Below, piece by piece: positions 25,773-34,555 of a stretch of 64,000 nucleotides of DNA; positions within the stretch are counted from its first letter, which is position 1; every line of letters begins with the position of its first letter. A program made the translations under genes and the position numbers. Below the pieces are notes generated by a model. The model was not told where the DNA came from, ran no database searches, and worked only from the letters and a program-made list of their open reading frames with translations. Origin of the DNA: Sphingomonas sp. PsM26 (GTDB lineage Bacteria; Pseudomonadota; Alphaproteobacteria; Sphingomonadales; Sphingomonadaceae); NCBI GenBank assembly GCA_030433805.1, contig JARUXA010000019.1:39136-103135 (forward strand), read 5' to 3'.

Positions 25773-26150
25773 TCAGCGCAGGCTGTCGATCTCGTCGGCG
25801 AGGCGGCTGTTGCGGCTGGTGTACATGACCTCGATGTCGGCAAGCCGGCGGTCGATATCGCGGAACTTGGAACGGACCTCGGCAGTCGAGCGGGTCGGGT
25901 TGGACCGGACGCCCTGCCAGAAGCGTGCGTCGTCGGCGCTGTCGTACAGGCCACTCGGCTTCTTCTCGGCGACCCATCCCATCACGACATAAGCGATGAA
26001 GATCCATCCGCTGGTCGCAAGGGTCAGCAGCGCGACCCCGACCCGGACGAGGGTCACGTCGATGCCGGTGTATTCGGCGATCCCCGAGCAGACGCCCATC
26101 CATTTGGCGTTCTGTTTGTCGAGGTAGAATTTGGTGCGGCTGGCGGACAT
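25773..26150 (-). CDS. pspC: Phage shock protein C
   Basis: This 125-residue PspC has the family domain at the N-terminus (FYLDKQNAKWMGVCSGIAEY, then TGIDVTLVRVGVALL) and a membrane helix, WIFIAYVVMGWVA. The C-terminal coiled coil ends RLADEIDSLR. In enterobacteria PspC is an inner-membrane sensor that binds PspA and PspB. The tail resembles the ends of the small downstream proteins. The start at 26150 lies one base after the pspB stop. Confidence 0.93.
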   Translation of the reverse strand: MSASRTKFYLDKQNAKWMGVCSGIAEYTGIDVTLVRVGVALLTLATSGWIFIAYVVMGWVAEKKPSGLYDSADDARFWQGVRSNPTRSTAEVRSKFRDIDRRLADIEVMYTSRNSRLADEIDSLR

Positions 26151-26151
26151 T

Positions 26152-26442
26152 TCAGTTCCTCCGGGTGGGGTCATAAGACGGGGTTGGAAACGATTGGGCG
26201 GTCGGCTCGGCGAGCGGCATGCTGATGCGCCATTCGGGGTGATCGGCGGCGATGATCCGCTCCACCGTGCCCAGCCGGTCTTCCAATCGGCGGGCGAGTG
26301 AGTAGAGCTCGTCGAGCAGCTTCTCGTCTTCGTTGGTGATCTTGGGTGCCTGCTTCCACTTGGTGACATAGTGGAGAATGACCCAGGGCATGCCGACGAA
26401 AAGCGTGCCGCAGACGAAGATCGGGACGAGGATGTCTTCCAT
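26152..26442 (-). CDS. pspB: Phage shock protein B-like membrane protein
   Basis: The product is 96 residues. It has an N-terminal membrane helix (LVPIFVCGTLFVGMPWVILHYVTKW), then a charged coiled coil (LLDELYSLARRLEDRLGTVERII) as in PspB, which is 70-75 residues in E. coli. The Pro-rich C-terminal 25 residues are an extension. It is separated by one base from pspA and by one base from pspC, so the three are tightly co-translated. Confidence 0.9.
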   Translation of the reverse strand: MEDILVPIFVCGTLFVGMPWVILHYVTKWKQAPKITNEDEKLLDELYSLARRLEDRLGTVERIIAADHPEWRISMPLAEPTAQSFPTPSYDPTRRN

Positions 26443-26443
26443 C

Positions 26444-27112
26444 TCAGACGTCCTTGCTAACGCGGGCCTTCATCGCGGCGAGTTCGGCCTCGACCTTATC
26501 GCTCGACTTGAGCTCGGCGATTTCTTCTTCGAGCGTCTTGGGCGGTGCGCCCATTCCGGCGACGTCGGCGCGGCCCTCGGCCATGTCGACGCGGCGTTCC
26601 ATGATCTCGAACCGGCTGAACGCATCCTGCATCCGCGGGCCGTTGTACATCTCGCGCAGCTTGAAGCGGTTCTGGGCAGTCTCGAAGCGGGTTGCGATCG
26701 AGTTCTGGCGCGTGCGGGCTTCGCGGAGCTTGCCGGTCAGCTTGGCGATGTCTTCCTCCGATCCGTGGAGCGATTCATCGAGCACTGCGATCTCGCCGTC
26801 GAGCTGCGCTGCCATGTCGGCGGCCTTCTGCTTCTCGACGAGGGCTGCCTTGGCGAGATCCTCGCGGCCTTTCGACAGCGCCAACTCGGCCTTCTCGGTC
26901 CAGCTTTCCTGCAACGCGCCGAGCTTGCTGATGTGGCGGCGCATTTCCTTCTGGTCCGCGATCGTGCGGGCGGCGGAGGCGCGGACCTCAACCAGCGTTT
27001 CCTCCATCTCGAGGATGATCATGCGGATCATCTTCGAGGGGTCTTCGGCCTTGTCGAGCAAGTCGGTGAAGTTTGCGGCGATGATGTCTCGGGTGCGGCT
27101 GAAGATGCCCAT
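26444..27112 (-). CDS. pspA: Phage shock protein A (PspA/IM30 family)
   Basis: This 222-residue helical coiled-coil protein has the family start MGIFSRTRDIIAANFTDLLDKAEDP, long helices with LVEVRASAARTIADQKEM, and the closing EEIAELKSSDKVEAELAAMKA. PspA is an ESCRT-III-like effector that coats damaged inner membrane and also inhibits PspF. AAGGAGTATCATA is the upstream ribosome site. It is the second gene of the operon driven by the sigma-54 promoter at 27351-27366. Confidence 0.97.
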   Translation of the reverse strand: MGIFSRTRDIIAANFTDLLDKAEDPSKMIRMIILEMEETLVEVRASAARTIADQKEMRRHISKLGALQESWTEKAELALSKGREDLAKAALVEKQKAADMAAQLDGEIAVLDESLHGSEEDIAKLTGKLREARTRQNSIATRFETAQNRFKLREMYNGPRMQDAFSRFEIMERRVDMAEGRADVAGMGAPPKTLEEEIAELKSSDKVEAELAAMKARVSKDV

Positions 27113-27148
27113 TATGATACTCCTTGGGAAATTTCGGGGATGGCGGCG

Positions 27149-27298
27149 TCAGGCCAGGTACGGGGCCGTTGCCGTGGAAGGGGTCGCCATCGCAGGGCCG
27201 ACCGTGCCGGCCAGCGCGACCGATCCGACGAGGACGGTGGCGATGAGCGCGACGAGCAGCTGCGGAAGCGAGGTGCGGTTCTTGTACTGGCTGTCCAT
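27149..27298 (-). CDS. Small exported or membrane protein, first gene of the Psp operon
   Basis: The product is 49 residues. A short polar N-terminus (MDSQYKNRTSLPQ) is followed by one hydrophobic helix, LLVALIATVLVGSVALAGTVG, and a small Thr/Ala/Pro tail. AGGGAGATACACA precedes the ATG. It is the gene closest to the sigma-54 promoter, about 40 bp from the predicted transcription start, and 36 bp before pspA. It may be a signal peptide-like peptide or a single-span membrane peptide; no family recognised. Confidence 0.7.
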   Translation of the reverse strand: MDSQYKNRTSLPQLLVALIATVLVGSVALAGTVGPAMATPSTATAPYLA

Positions 27299-27350
27299 TG
27301 TGTATCTCCCTGTTCGTGTCCGGTGCCCCGTGGGGCGATGCCAGAAGCAT

Positions 27351-27366
27351 TGCAGGGACCGTGCCA
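27351..27366 (-). promoter_or_regulatory. Sigma-54 (RpoN) promoter of the Psp operon
   Basis: Reading the minus strand, TGGCACGGTCCCTGCA has the -24 GG and -12 GC doublets separated by ten bases, matching the TGGCAC-N5-TTGCA consensus apart from one base. The transcription start should fall near 27340, about 40 bp upstream of the first small gene. The divergent gene is a PspF-type sigma-54 activator, which is strong supporting context. Confidence 0.88.
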
Positions 27367-27419
27367 AATCGAAAAACGCCGGAAATCCGTACCTTGCCAG
27401 AAGGTGAACGGAATGACCC

Positions 27420-27455
27420 TTGCCAAGGCTTGGGACTTTACGCCAAGCCTTGGCA

Positions 27456-27456
<1 letters not shown>
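27420..27456. promoter_or_regulatory. Probable PspF enhancer / operator (inverted repeat)
   Basis: Arms TTGCCAAGGCTTGG (27420-27433) and CCAAGCCTTGGCAA (27443-27456) are perfect 14-bp inverted repeats with a 9-bp spacer. They lie some 55-105 bp upstream of the sigma-54 promoter, the position expected of an activator-binding site. The right arm ends on the first base of the pspF ATG, so binding would also affect pspF expression. Identification as the PspF site is inferred from position and symmetry. Confidence 0.75.
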
Positions 27457-28523
<1,067 letters not shown>

Positions 28524-28595
28524 CGAGCGCCCCGGACCCATTTCGCCCAAGCGACGTTGGGTGAGCGACCCCGTCATTATCAAAGGAGACGAGCC

Positions 28596-29207
28596 TTGGC
28601 TTTCGAACTTCCCCCGCTGCCTTATGCCTATGACGCGCTGGAGCCGACGATCTCGAAGGAGACGATGACGTTCCACCACGACAAGCATCACGCCGCCTAC
28701 ACCAACAAGCTCAACGAAGGCGTCGCTGCCGATCCCAAGCTCGAGGGCAAGTCGATCGAGGATATCCTCGGGATGATCTCGACGCTTCCGCCGCTCGTTC
28801 GCAACAATGGCGGCGGTTTCTGGAACCACGACTTCTTTTGGAAGATCATGGCACCGGCAGGCACGACTCAGCCGTCGGGCGCACTCGCCGAGGCGATCGA
28901 GACCTATGGCGGCCTCGACAAGCTCAAGGAAGATTTCAACACCAAGGGTGCGGGCCAGTTCGGTTCGGGTTGGGCCTGGGTGATCAAGGACTCGAGCGGC
29001 GCGCTCAAGGTCGTCTCGACGCCCAACCAGGACAACCCGCTGATGGACGATGCCAAGGACAAGGGCACCCCGATCCTCGGCAATGACGTGTGGGAGCACG
29101 CGTATTACCTGACCTACATGAACGACCGGCCGGGCTATCTGAAGGCCTGGTGGGACGTCGTAAACTGGGACGAGGCTGGCAAGCGCTTCGACGGCACGAC
29201 CGCCTGA
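28596..29207 (+). CDS. sodB: Superoxide dismutase [Fe/Mn]
   Basis: This 203-residue SOD has the metal ligands seen in the family: His in TFHHDKHHAAY, His in NHDFFW (GGGFWNHDFFW), then Asp and His in DVWEHAYYLTYMNDRPGYLKAWWDVVNW. The motif GAGQFGSGWAWV favours the iron-type group. Start is TTG at 28596, supported by AAAGGAGACGAGCC just upstream; the longer ATG frame at 28557 would add residues not seen in the family. A strong terminator follows 120 bp downstream. Confidence 0.95.
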   Translation: MAFELPPLPYAYDALEPTISKETMTFHHDKHHAAYTNKLNEGVAADPKLEGKSIEDILGMISTLPPLVRNNGGGFWNHDFFWKIMAPAGTTQPSGALAEAIETYGGLDKLKEDFNTKGAGQFGSGWAWVIKDSSGALKVVSTPNQDNPLMDDAKDKGTPILGNDVWEHAYYLTYMNDRPGYLKAWWDVVNWDEAGKRFDGTTA

Positions 29208-29249
29208 CGTGATTCTCGTGCAGTTGCGCGCAATGCAATCGTGAAAGCG

Positions 29250-29357
29250 TATTTTTGCAGTTGCTCAAAGCCGTGCTGCACTGCACAAAGAGTGTGCCTT
29301 TCAGGCATCCTCTCCTAAAACTTTCACGGCCGGTCGAAAGACCGGCCTTTTTTTTGT
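29250..29357 (+). ncRNA. Candidate small RNA ending at the strong terminator after sodB
   Basis: This segment has no ORF. It contains the pyrimidine run TCCTCTCCT, complementary to a Shine-Dalgarno sequence, and CAGGCATCCTCTCCTAAAAC in a single-stranded context. It ends in a strong intrinsic terminator at 29328-29355. Such a layout (anti-SD loop, then terminator) is typical of alphaproteobacterial stress sRNAs. It could equally be just the sodB 3' UTR. The 5' end is a guess. Confidence 0.35.
29328..29355 (+). terminator. Rho-independent terminator downstream of sodB
   Basis: A perfect 8-bp stem GGCCGGTC / GACCGGCC with a GAAA tetraloop is followed by eight T residues. This is the best intrinsic terminator in the window. 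Confidence 0.93.
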
Positions 29358-29517
29358 TGGAACGCCTGTTATGGTGCACATGCTGTCGTAGCGCCGGACA
29401 TAAAACAGAAACGCAGGACGAGGGACGCCGCCGGAAAGACCGGCAACGGCGACACGATTGCCGGGGGATCGAGCAGAGTTTGCTCTCCCCCGCGATTTCT
29501 TCTTAGATTATTACTTC

Positions 29518-29624
29518 CTTCCCCGGCGAAGGCCGGGGCCCAGCAGCGAGACAGGAGTTTGCTGGCGCTTGCGCCCGGTTACCTCGCCCTTCGCTACTGG
29601 GCCCCGGCCTTCGCCGGGGAAGCG
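29518..29624. repeat. Palindromic repeat doublet, family A, copy 4
   Basis: Left arm 29518-29544 and right arm 29594-29624 are the same inverted pair as at 2146, here with CAGCAG in the left arm. It sits between sodB and yciB, 26 bp from the yciB stop. The preceding stretch (29358-29517) holds an imperfect hairpin GGGGGA...TCCCCC around 29463-29491 but no gene. Confidence 0.93.
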
Positions 29625-29649
29625 AAGGCAGAAGAAACAGGCCCCCGAA

Positions 29650-30276
29650 TCACTCGACCGGCGGGACCGGCGGCTCTTCCCCCATCTGGAAGCCGTGCTT
29701 CATCAGCATCGGTACGTTCGCAAAGGCGAAGATAAGCGTCAGGGGAATCACCCCCCACAGCTTGAACCCGAGCCAGAAGCTATAACTGAATTCGTGCCGC
29801 ACCACTTCATTGAGCACCGCGAGGCACGCGAAAAACACTGCCCAGTTGATCGTCAGCTTGCGCCACCCGGTTTCGTTCAGTCCCGGATAGGCCGAATCGA
29901 GGAACAGGCTCAACAGCGGCCGTCCCGTTACCAGCCCGAACACCAAGATCGCCGACAGCATCGCGTAGATTACGGTCGGCTTGATCTGGATGAATTCCTT
30001 GCTGTGGAAATACAGCGTCAGCCCGCCGAACACGAGCACAAGCGTGCCCGTCATCCACAACATCGGCGAGATGCGTCCCGACTTGATCAGCGAATAGACC
30101 ATCGCCGCGACGCTCGCGAGCATGAACGCGCCAGTGCCGGCGAGCAGCTTGACCGTGTCGAGCCCGGGGGTGAGGAAATTGACGAGGAAGAAGATCGCGA
30201 TCGGACCGATGTCGACCGCGAGGCGCTGGCCCGAACTGAGCGGGGGTTTGGACGAGGAAGACGGGGGGATGGTCAT
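29650..30276 (-). CDS. yciB: Inner membrane-spanning protein YciB (septation protein IspZ family)
   Basis: This 208-residue polytopic membrane protein has about five hydrophobic segments, including the family block DIGPIAIFFLVNFLTPGLDTVKLLAG. The conserved KPTVIYAMLSAILVFGLVTGRPLL and NWAVFFACLAVLNEVVRHEFS follow. The family affects envelope and septum organisation. Its start overlaps the ftsY stop (ATGA), so it is coupled to ftsY and mtaB. Confidence 0.93.
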   Translation of the reverse strand: MTIPPSSSSKPPLSSGQRLAVDIGPIAIFFLVNFLTPGLDTVKLLAGTGAFMLASVAAMVYSLIKSGRISPMLWMTGTLVLVFGGLTLYFHSKEFIQIKPTVIYAMLSAILVFGLVTGRPLLSLFLDSAYPGLNETGWRKLTINWAVFFACLAVLNEVVRHEFSYSFWLGFKLWGVIPLTLIFAFANVPMLMKHGFQMGEEPPVPPVE

Positions 30277-31202
30277 TTGCGGACCCCTTCCACGCCCGCG
30301 ATGATCCGCGCAACCTCGTTCGAGTCGAACGGGCGCAGATCGCCCATGCCCTCTCCGATTCCGATCGCGTGGATCGGCAGGCCGTATTTCTCTGCCGCCG
30401 CGACGAGCACGCCGCCGCGCGCGGTACCGTCGAGCTTGGTCATGACGAGGCCGGTAACACCAGCGGACTCTTTGAACACTTCGATCTGGTTGAGCGCGTT
30501 CTGCCCGGTGGTCGCATCGAGCACGAGTAACACGTCATGCGGCGACTCGACGTTGAGGCGACCCAGCACGCGGCGGATCTTGGACAGTTCGTCCATCAGT
30601 TCGCGCTTGTTCTGGAGGCGCCCAGCGGTGTCGACGATCAGCACGTCGATGCCGGTGGCGGTCGCCTGCTTGACCGCTTCGTAGACGATCCCCGCCGCGT
30701 CGCCGCCTTCCTTGCCCGAGATGAGCGGCACGCCCGCGCGTTCCGCCCAGGTTGCAAGCTGCCCGATGGCGGCGGCGCGGAACGTGTCGCCCGCCGCGAG
30801 CATCACGCCGTAATCCTGTTCCTTGAGCAAATGCGCGAGCTTGGCGATCGTGGTCGTCTTGCCCGAGCCGTTGACGCCGATCACGAGGATGACGTGCGGG
30901 CGCGGGAAGCCGGTGATTTCGAGCGGGACCGCGACGGTGTCGAGCGACTTTTCGATTTCCTCGGCGACGACGAGCCGGATGCCGAGCTCCTCCATGTCGC
31001 GCTCGAACACGCCGGTCGACAGGCGGCGGCGGATTCGCGCGGCGGTCTCGGGGCCGAGATCGGACGCGATCAGCGCTTCCTCGATCTCGTCGAGCGTCTT
31101 GGTGTCGAGCGGCCCGGTGCCGAGCCCGGCGAGATTGCCGATCAACCGGTCGGATGTGCGCTTGAACCCGCCGAGGAGTTTGTCGTGCCAGCTTGGGGTC
31201 AT
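30273..31202 (-). CDS. ftsY: Signal recognition particle receptor FtsY
   Basis: This 309-residue NG-domain GTPase, without the long acidic A domain, is the receptor that docks the SRP-ribosome complex on the membrane. Motifs: GVNGSGKTTTIAKLAHLL (P-loop), DTFRAAAIGQLATWAER, DTAGRLQNKRELMDEL, TKLDGTARGGVLVAA and the closing GIGEGMGDLRPFD. It is coupled by ATGA overlaps to mtaB upstream and yciB downstream. The SRP partner ffh is also in this window at 34556. Confidence 0.97.
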   Translation of the reverse strand: MTPSWHDKLLGGFKRTSDRLIGNLAGLGTGPLDTKTLDEIEEALIASDLGPETAARIRRRLSTGVFERDMEELGIRLVVAEEIEKSLDTVAVPLEITGFPRPHVILVIGVNGSGKTTTIAKLAHLLKEQDYGVMLAAGDTFRAAAIGQLATWAERAGVPLISGKEGGDAAGIVYEAVKQATATGIDVLIVDTAGRLQNKRELMDELSKIRRVLGRLNVESPHDVLLVLDATTGQNALNQIEVFKESAGVTGLVMTKLDGTARGGVLVAAAEKYGLPIHAIGIGEGMGDLRPFDSNEVARIIAGVEGVRK

Positions 31203-32638
31203 GCGGGGGTCTCTTGTAAAAATGCTTGCTGCTGTACCTGCTGGTTTTGCTTCCCCGGCGAAGGCCGGGGCCCAGGAGCGATGTCAGAGGTTGGTGAGGA
31301 CGGCGCTTCGTTACCAGCGTCTCGCGACTGGGCCCCGGCCTTCGCCGGGGAAGCGAGAAGGGGAGAAGCCAGAAGGGAAGAAGCGAGAAGGGGGGAAGCG
31401 GTAGGGGAAGGAAGCGCGGTGGCGGTGAGCGTGTTCCCGTCGCTACCGGTGATCCGTACGCGCTCTACGGACCCGATCGGCAGCGTCTCGAACCGCGCCT
31501 CCGCGAAACTACCGATATGCCCGCGGTCGCCCGGCCGTTCGACCAGCACGTCCTGCGTCGTGCCGATCAGCCCGTCCAGCCACGCCGCTTTGCGCACCGC
31601 CGCCGCGTCGCGCAGCAGCGCAGCCCGACGCTTGCGCTCGGGCACCGGGACCGCGGGCATCCGCGCGGCGGGGGTGCCGTCGCGCTCGGAATAAGGGAAG
31701 ATATGCGCGTGGACGATGTCGCAATCGTCGATCAGCGCGTGTGTCTCCGCGAACATCGCGTCGTCCTCGGTCGGGAAGCCCGCGATCAGGTCCGCGCCGA
31801 TCGCGATCTCCGGCCGCGCGGTCTTGAGCCGGTCGACCAGCGCAACGCTGTCGGCGCGCGCATGGCGGCGCTTCATCCGCTTGAGGATCATATCGTTACC
31901 CGCCTGAAGCGAGAGATGGACATGCGGCATCACCCGCGCTTCCTGCGTCAGCAGGGCGAACAGGCGGTCGTCGATCTCGACCCCGTCGAGCGAGGACAGC
32001 CGCAATCGTTCCAGCGTCGGGACATGCCGCAGGATCCGCTCGACCAGCAACCCAAGCGTCGGGGCGCCTGGCAAGTCGGGGCCGTAGCTCGTCAGATCCA
32101 CCCCGGTCAGCACGACCTCGCGGTGGCCGCCGTCGACCAGCGCCGCGACCTGATCGATCACCGCGCCCGCCGGGACCGAGCGGCTGTTGCCGCGCCCGTA
32201 AGGGATGACACAGAAGGTACAGCGATGGTCGCAGCCATTCTGCACCTCGACGAAGGCGCGCGCATGGGTGGCGAACACCGCGGACAATTGCGGGGCGGTC
32301 TCGCGCGCGGAGAGGATATCGCCGACCAGCAGTGTTTCGTCCGAAGCCCAGGCGGCGGGCGCGCGCTTCTCGATATTGCCGAGGACGCGGTCGACCTCGG
32401 GCATCGCCGCGAAGCTAGCCGGGTCGATCTGCGCGGCGCATCCCGTAACGACGATCTGCGCATCGGGGCGCTCGGCGCGCGCGCGCCGGATCGCCTTGCG
32501 CGTCTCGGCGACCGCGCCGTTGGTGACCGCGCAGCTGTTCACGACCACGGTATCCGCACCGCCCGCAAGCGTACGAATCGCCTCGCTTTCGGCAATGTTG
32601 AGACGGCAGCCGAGGCTGATGATCCGCGGTTCGGGCAT
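31199..32638 (-). CDS. mtaB: tRNA t6A37 methylthiotransferase MtaB, C-terminus extended by a repeat
   Basis: This radical-SAM methylthiotransferase converts t6A37 to ms2t6A in tRNA. It has the UPF0004 domain with iron-sulfur cysteines (SLGCRLNIAES, VVNSCAVTNGA, VTGCAAQ), the radical SAM motif CDHRCTFC, and a TRAM-like end (VLVERPGDRGHIGSF...VRITGSDGNTLTATAL). Family length is about 400-420; this product has 479 residues. The extra 50 or so are low-complexity (SPLLASSLLASPLLAS) followed by translated repeat doublet sequence. The stop overlaps the ftsY ATG. Confidence 0.93.
   Translation of the reverse strand: MPEPRIISLGCRLNIAESEAIRTLAGGADTVVVNSCAVTNGAVAETRKAIRRARAERPDAQIVVTGCAAQIDPASFAAMPEVDRVLGNIEKRAPAAWASDETLLVGDILSARETAPQLSAVFATHARAFVEVQNGCDHRCTFCVIPYGRGNSRSVPAGAVIDQVAALVDGGHREVVLTGVDLTSYGPDLPGAPTLGLLVERILRHVPTLERLRLSSLDGVEIDDRLFALLTQEARVMPHVHLSLQAGNDMILKRMKRRHARADSVALVDRLKTARPEIAIGADLIAGFPTEDDAMFAETHALIDDCDIVHAHIFPYSERDGTPAARMPAVPVPERKRRAALLRDAAAVRKAAWLDGLIGTTQDVLVERPGDRGHIGSFAEARFETLPIGSVERVRITGSDGNTLTATALPSPTASPLLASSLLASPLLASPAKAGAQSRDAGNEAPSSPTSDIAPGPRPSPGKQNQQVQQQAFLQETPA
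31249..31355. repeat. Palindromic repeat doublet, family A, copy 5, inside mtaB
   Basis: Arms at 31249-31275 and 31327-31355 match the other doublets, but this copy lies within the 3' end of the mtaB reading frame and is translated (the product contains SPAKAGAQ and GPRPSPGK at the two arms). An adjacent purine-rich GAAGGGG-type direct repeat (31355-31410) encodes the Leu/Ala/Ser repeats. Confidence 0.93.
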
Positions 32639-32691
32639 GGCGGCGATCTAGGGGTGGTGGGGGGCGAAGTCCATGCGTCGTGCTGGTGCGC

Positions 32692-34332
32692 TCACGCGAT
32701 ACGGCGATGGTCCTTGCCCGGCACCGCAGCGATTCCCGCCGCGGGGGTCTGCAGCAGCCGGCGTTCGGCGAGCAGGCGGCGGGTGTTCGCCACGCTGGTG
32801 GGTTGGCCGTACAAATAGCCTTGCCCCCGCGCGCAGCCGAGCGTGCGCAAGCGTTCCTCGATCCGTGCGTCCTCGATTCCCTCGGCGGTGATCGGAAGGT
32901 TGAGGCTGTCCCCAAGGCGCGTGATCGCGGTGACGATCGCGGTGCTCTCCGCGCTGCTTTCGATCGACATGATCAGGCTGCGGTCGATCTTGAGGTGGTC
33001 GAACGCGAGCGCCCGCAGATGCGCTAGTGCCGAAAAGCCCGTCCCGAAATCATCGAGCGAGAGCCGGACACCCTGGTTCTTGAGGCTGCCGACGATCGAC
33101 TGGGTCAGCGCGAGATTGTCGAGCAGCGCGGCCTCGGTAATCTCGATTTCCAGCCGGTTGGCGGGGAAGCGCGTTTCGGTCAGCACCTTGATGACCTTCT
33201 GCGCCAACCATGCATCGCGGAACTGGAGCGGCGAGAAATTGACCGAAAGCGACAGCCCCGCATCCCAGTCGCGCGCGGCATGGAACGCCTGGTTCATCAG
33301 GGACAGCGACAATTCGCTGATCAGCCCGGTCTGTTCGGCGATCGGGATGAAGACCGCGGGTTCGATCAGGCCGCGAGCGGGGTGTTCCCAGCGTGCCAGA
33401 ACCTCGAAGCCGGTGATCCGCCCGGTCATGAGGTCGATCTGCTGTTCGAAATAGGGGACGATCTCGCCGCGCGGAATGGCGTTGCGCAGCTCGGTCTCGA
33501 GCGCGTTTCGGGCCTTGAGGTCGCGTTCCATCGATTGGTCGAACCAGGCGAAGCGGTTACGCCCGGCATTCTTCGCGGCATACATGGCGGTATCGGCCGA
33601 ACGCATCAGCGCATCAAAGCCTGCGCAACCGGTGTCCGACCGGGCGATGCCGACCGAGGCGGAGATGTGGAGGTGCAGGCCGTCAGCATGGAACGGGCGC
33701 GCCAACCGCGTCACGATCGTGTCCGCCACGCCCTCGACCAGCGCGGGATGCGTGCGGTCGAACGGGAAAGCGCAGGCAAATTCATCCCCGCCGAGCCGAG
33801 CCGCAATCGCCGCGGGGGGCATCGCCTCCGCGATCTCGCGCGCGACTTCCTTCAACAGCGCATCGCCGGTCGCATGACCGTGCAGGTCGTTGACCATCTT
33901 GAAATGATCGAGGTCGAGCAGCAGCAGCGCCATCGCCTTGGGGCGTCCGGCGACATTGGTGAACATCATCGCGCCCGCTTCGGCCAGGCTGCGGCGGTTG
34001 AGGAATCCCGTCAGCGGGTCCTTTGCGGCAAGCTGGTGCGCGCGTTCCTCCGCGGCGGTGCGTACCCCGACCTCGCGTAGCAGGTGGCGGTTGTGTCCCC
34101 AGCCGACCAAAATCAACGCGATGTTGAGAAGCAGTGCCACCGCCAGCGCTTGGTCGGTATGCGCGCCGCTCCCGAAATAATGCTGGACCGCATCGGACAT
34201 GGCCGCGCTGGCAAGCGCGACGAACAGCAGGATTGCCACGATCGTGATCGCGCCGTTCAGCGATCCGGGCGCCAACGACGCCCGGACGCCGTCGGCTTCT
34301 TCCTTGCGGGACCGTCTGTCGCGTCTCATCAT
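32692..34332 (-). CDS. Membrane GGDEF-EAL protein (diguanylate cyclase/phosphodiesterase)
   Basis: This 546-residue protein has two N-terminal membrane helices (about residues 28-85). A GGDEF domain follows with an intact RLGGDEF (about 220), then an EAL domain. The EAL signature reads FEVLARWEHP (Val for Ala, catalytic Glu kept); NFSPLQFRD, EITEAALLD, DDFGTGFS, LKIDRSLI and a C-terminal AEGIED retain the metal and catalytic residues. Both activities are therefore plausible. It would control motility or biofilm via c-di-GMP. It is divergent from ffh. Confidence 0.92.
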   Translation of the reverse strand: MMRRDRRSRKEEADGVRASLAPGSLNGAITIVAILLFVALASAAMSDAVQHYFGSGAHTDQALAVALLLNIALILVGWGHNRHLLREVGVRTAAEERAHQLAAKDPLTGFLNRRSLAEAGAMMFTNVAGRPKAMALLLLDLDHFKMVNDLHGHATGDALLKEVAREIAEAMPPAAIAARLGGDEFACAFPFDRTHPALVEGVADTIVTRLARPFHADGLHLHISASVGIARSDTGCAGFDALMRSADTAMYAAKNAGRNRFAWFDQSMERDLKARNALETELRNAIPRGEIVPYFEQQIDLMTGRITGFEVLARWEHPARGLIEPAVFIPIAEQTGLISELSLSLMNQAFHAARDWDAGLSLSVNFSPLQFRDAWLAQKVIKVLTETRFPANRLEIEITEAALLDNLALTQSIVGSLKNQGVRLSLDDFGTGFSALAHLRALAFDHLKIDRSLIMSIESSAESTAIVTAITRLGDSLNLPITAEGIEDARIEERLRTLGCARGQGYLYGQPTSVANTRRLLAERRLLQTPAAGIAAVPGKDHRRIA

Positions 34333-34555
34333 TTAGGATCAACCTTCCGTGATCCGCACATCTCACGCGATACATGTACAGGTCGTTAAACTGGGATAGT
34401 TGCAGCGACGAACGCCTTGGGTTAAAGGACGAACCGATCGCTCCACCGTGAAGCGTGAAGGCTGTCCTGCGGGACTACGCCGGCCGACGAGGTTTCGTCC
34501 GCCGGCGCTCTTTGCGTTACGCGGCGGATGCGTTGATTTGGAAGGGTTTTTTCGG

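Noticed and set aside
28548..28572. GGACC-N16-CGTT before sodB
   Set aside because: The -35 box differs from GGAAC in a key base; not called.
34400..34555. SRP RNA (4.5S) gene upstream of ffh
   Set aside because: No conserved GGAA/AGCA apical region or suitable stem could be found.
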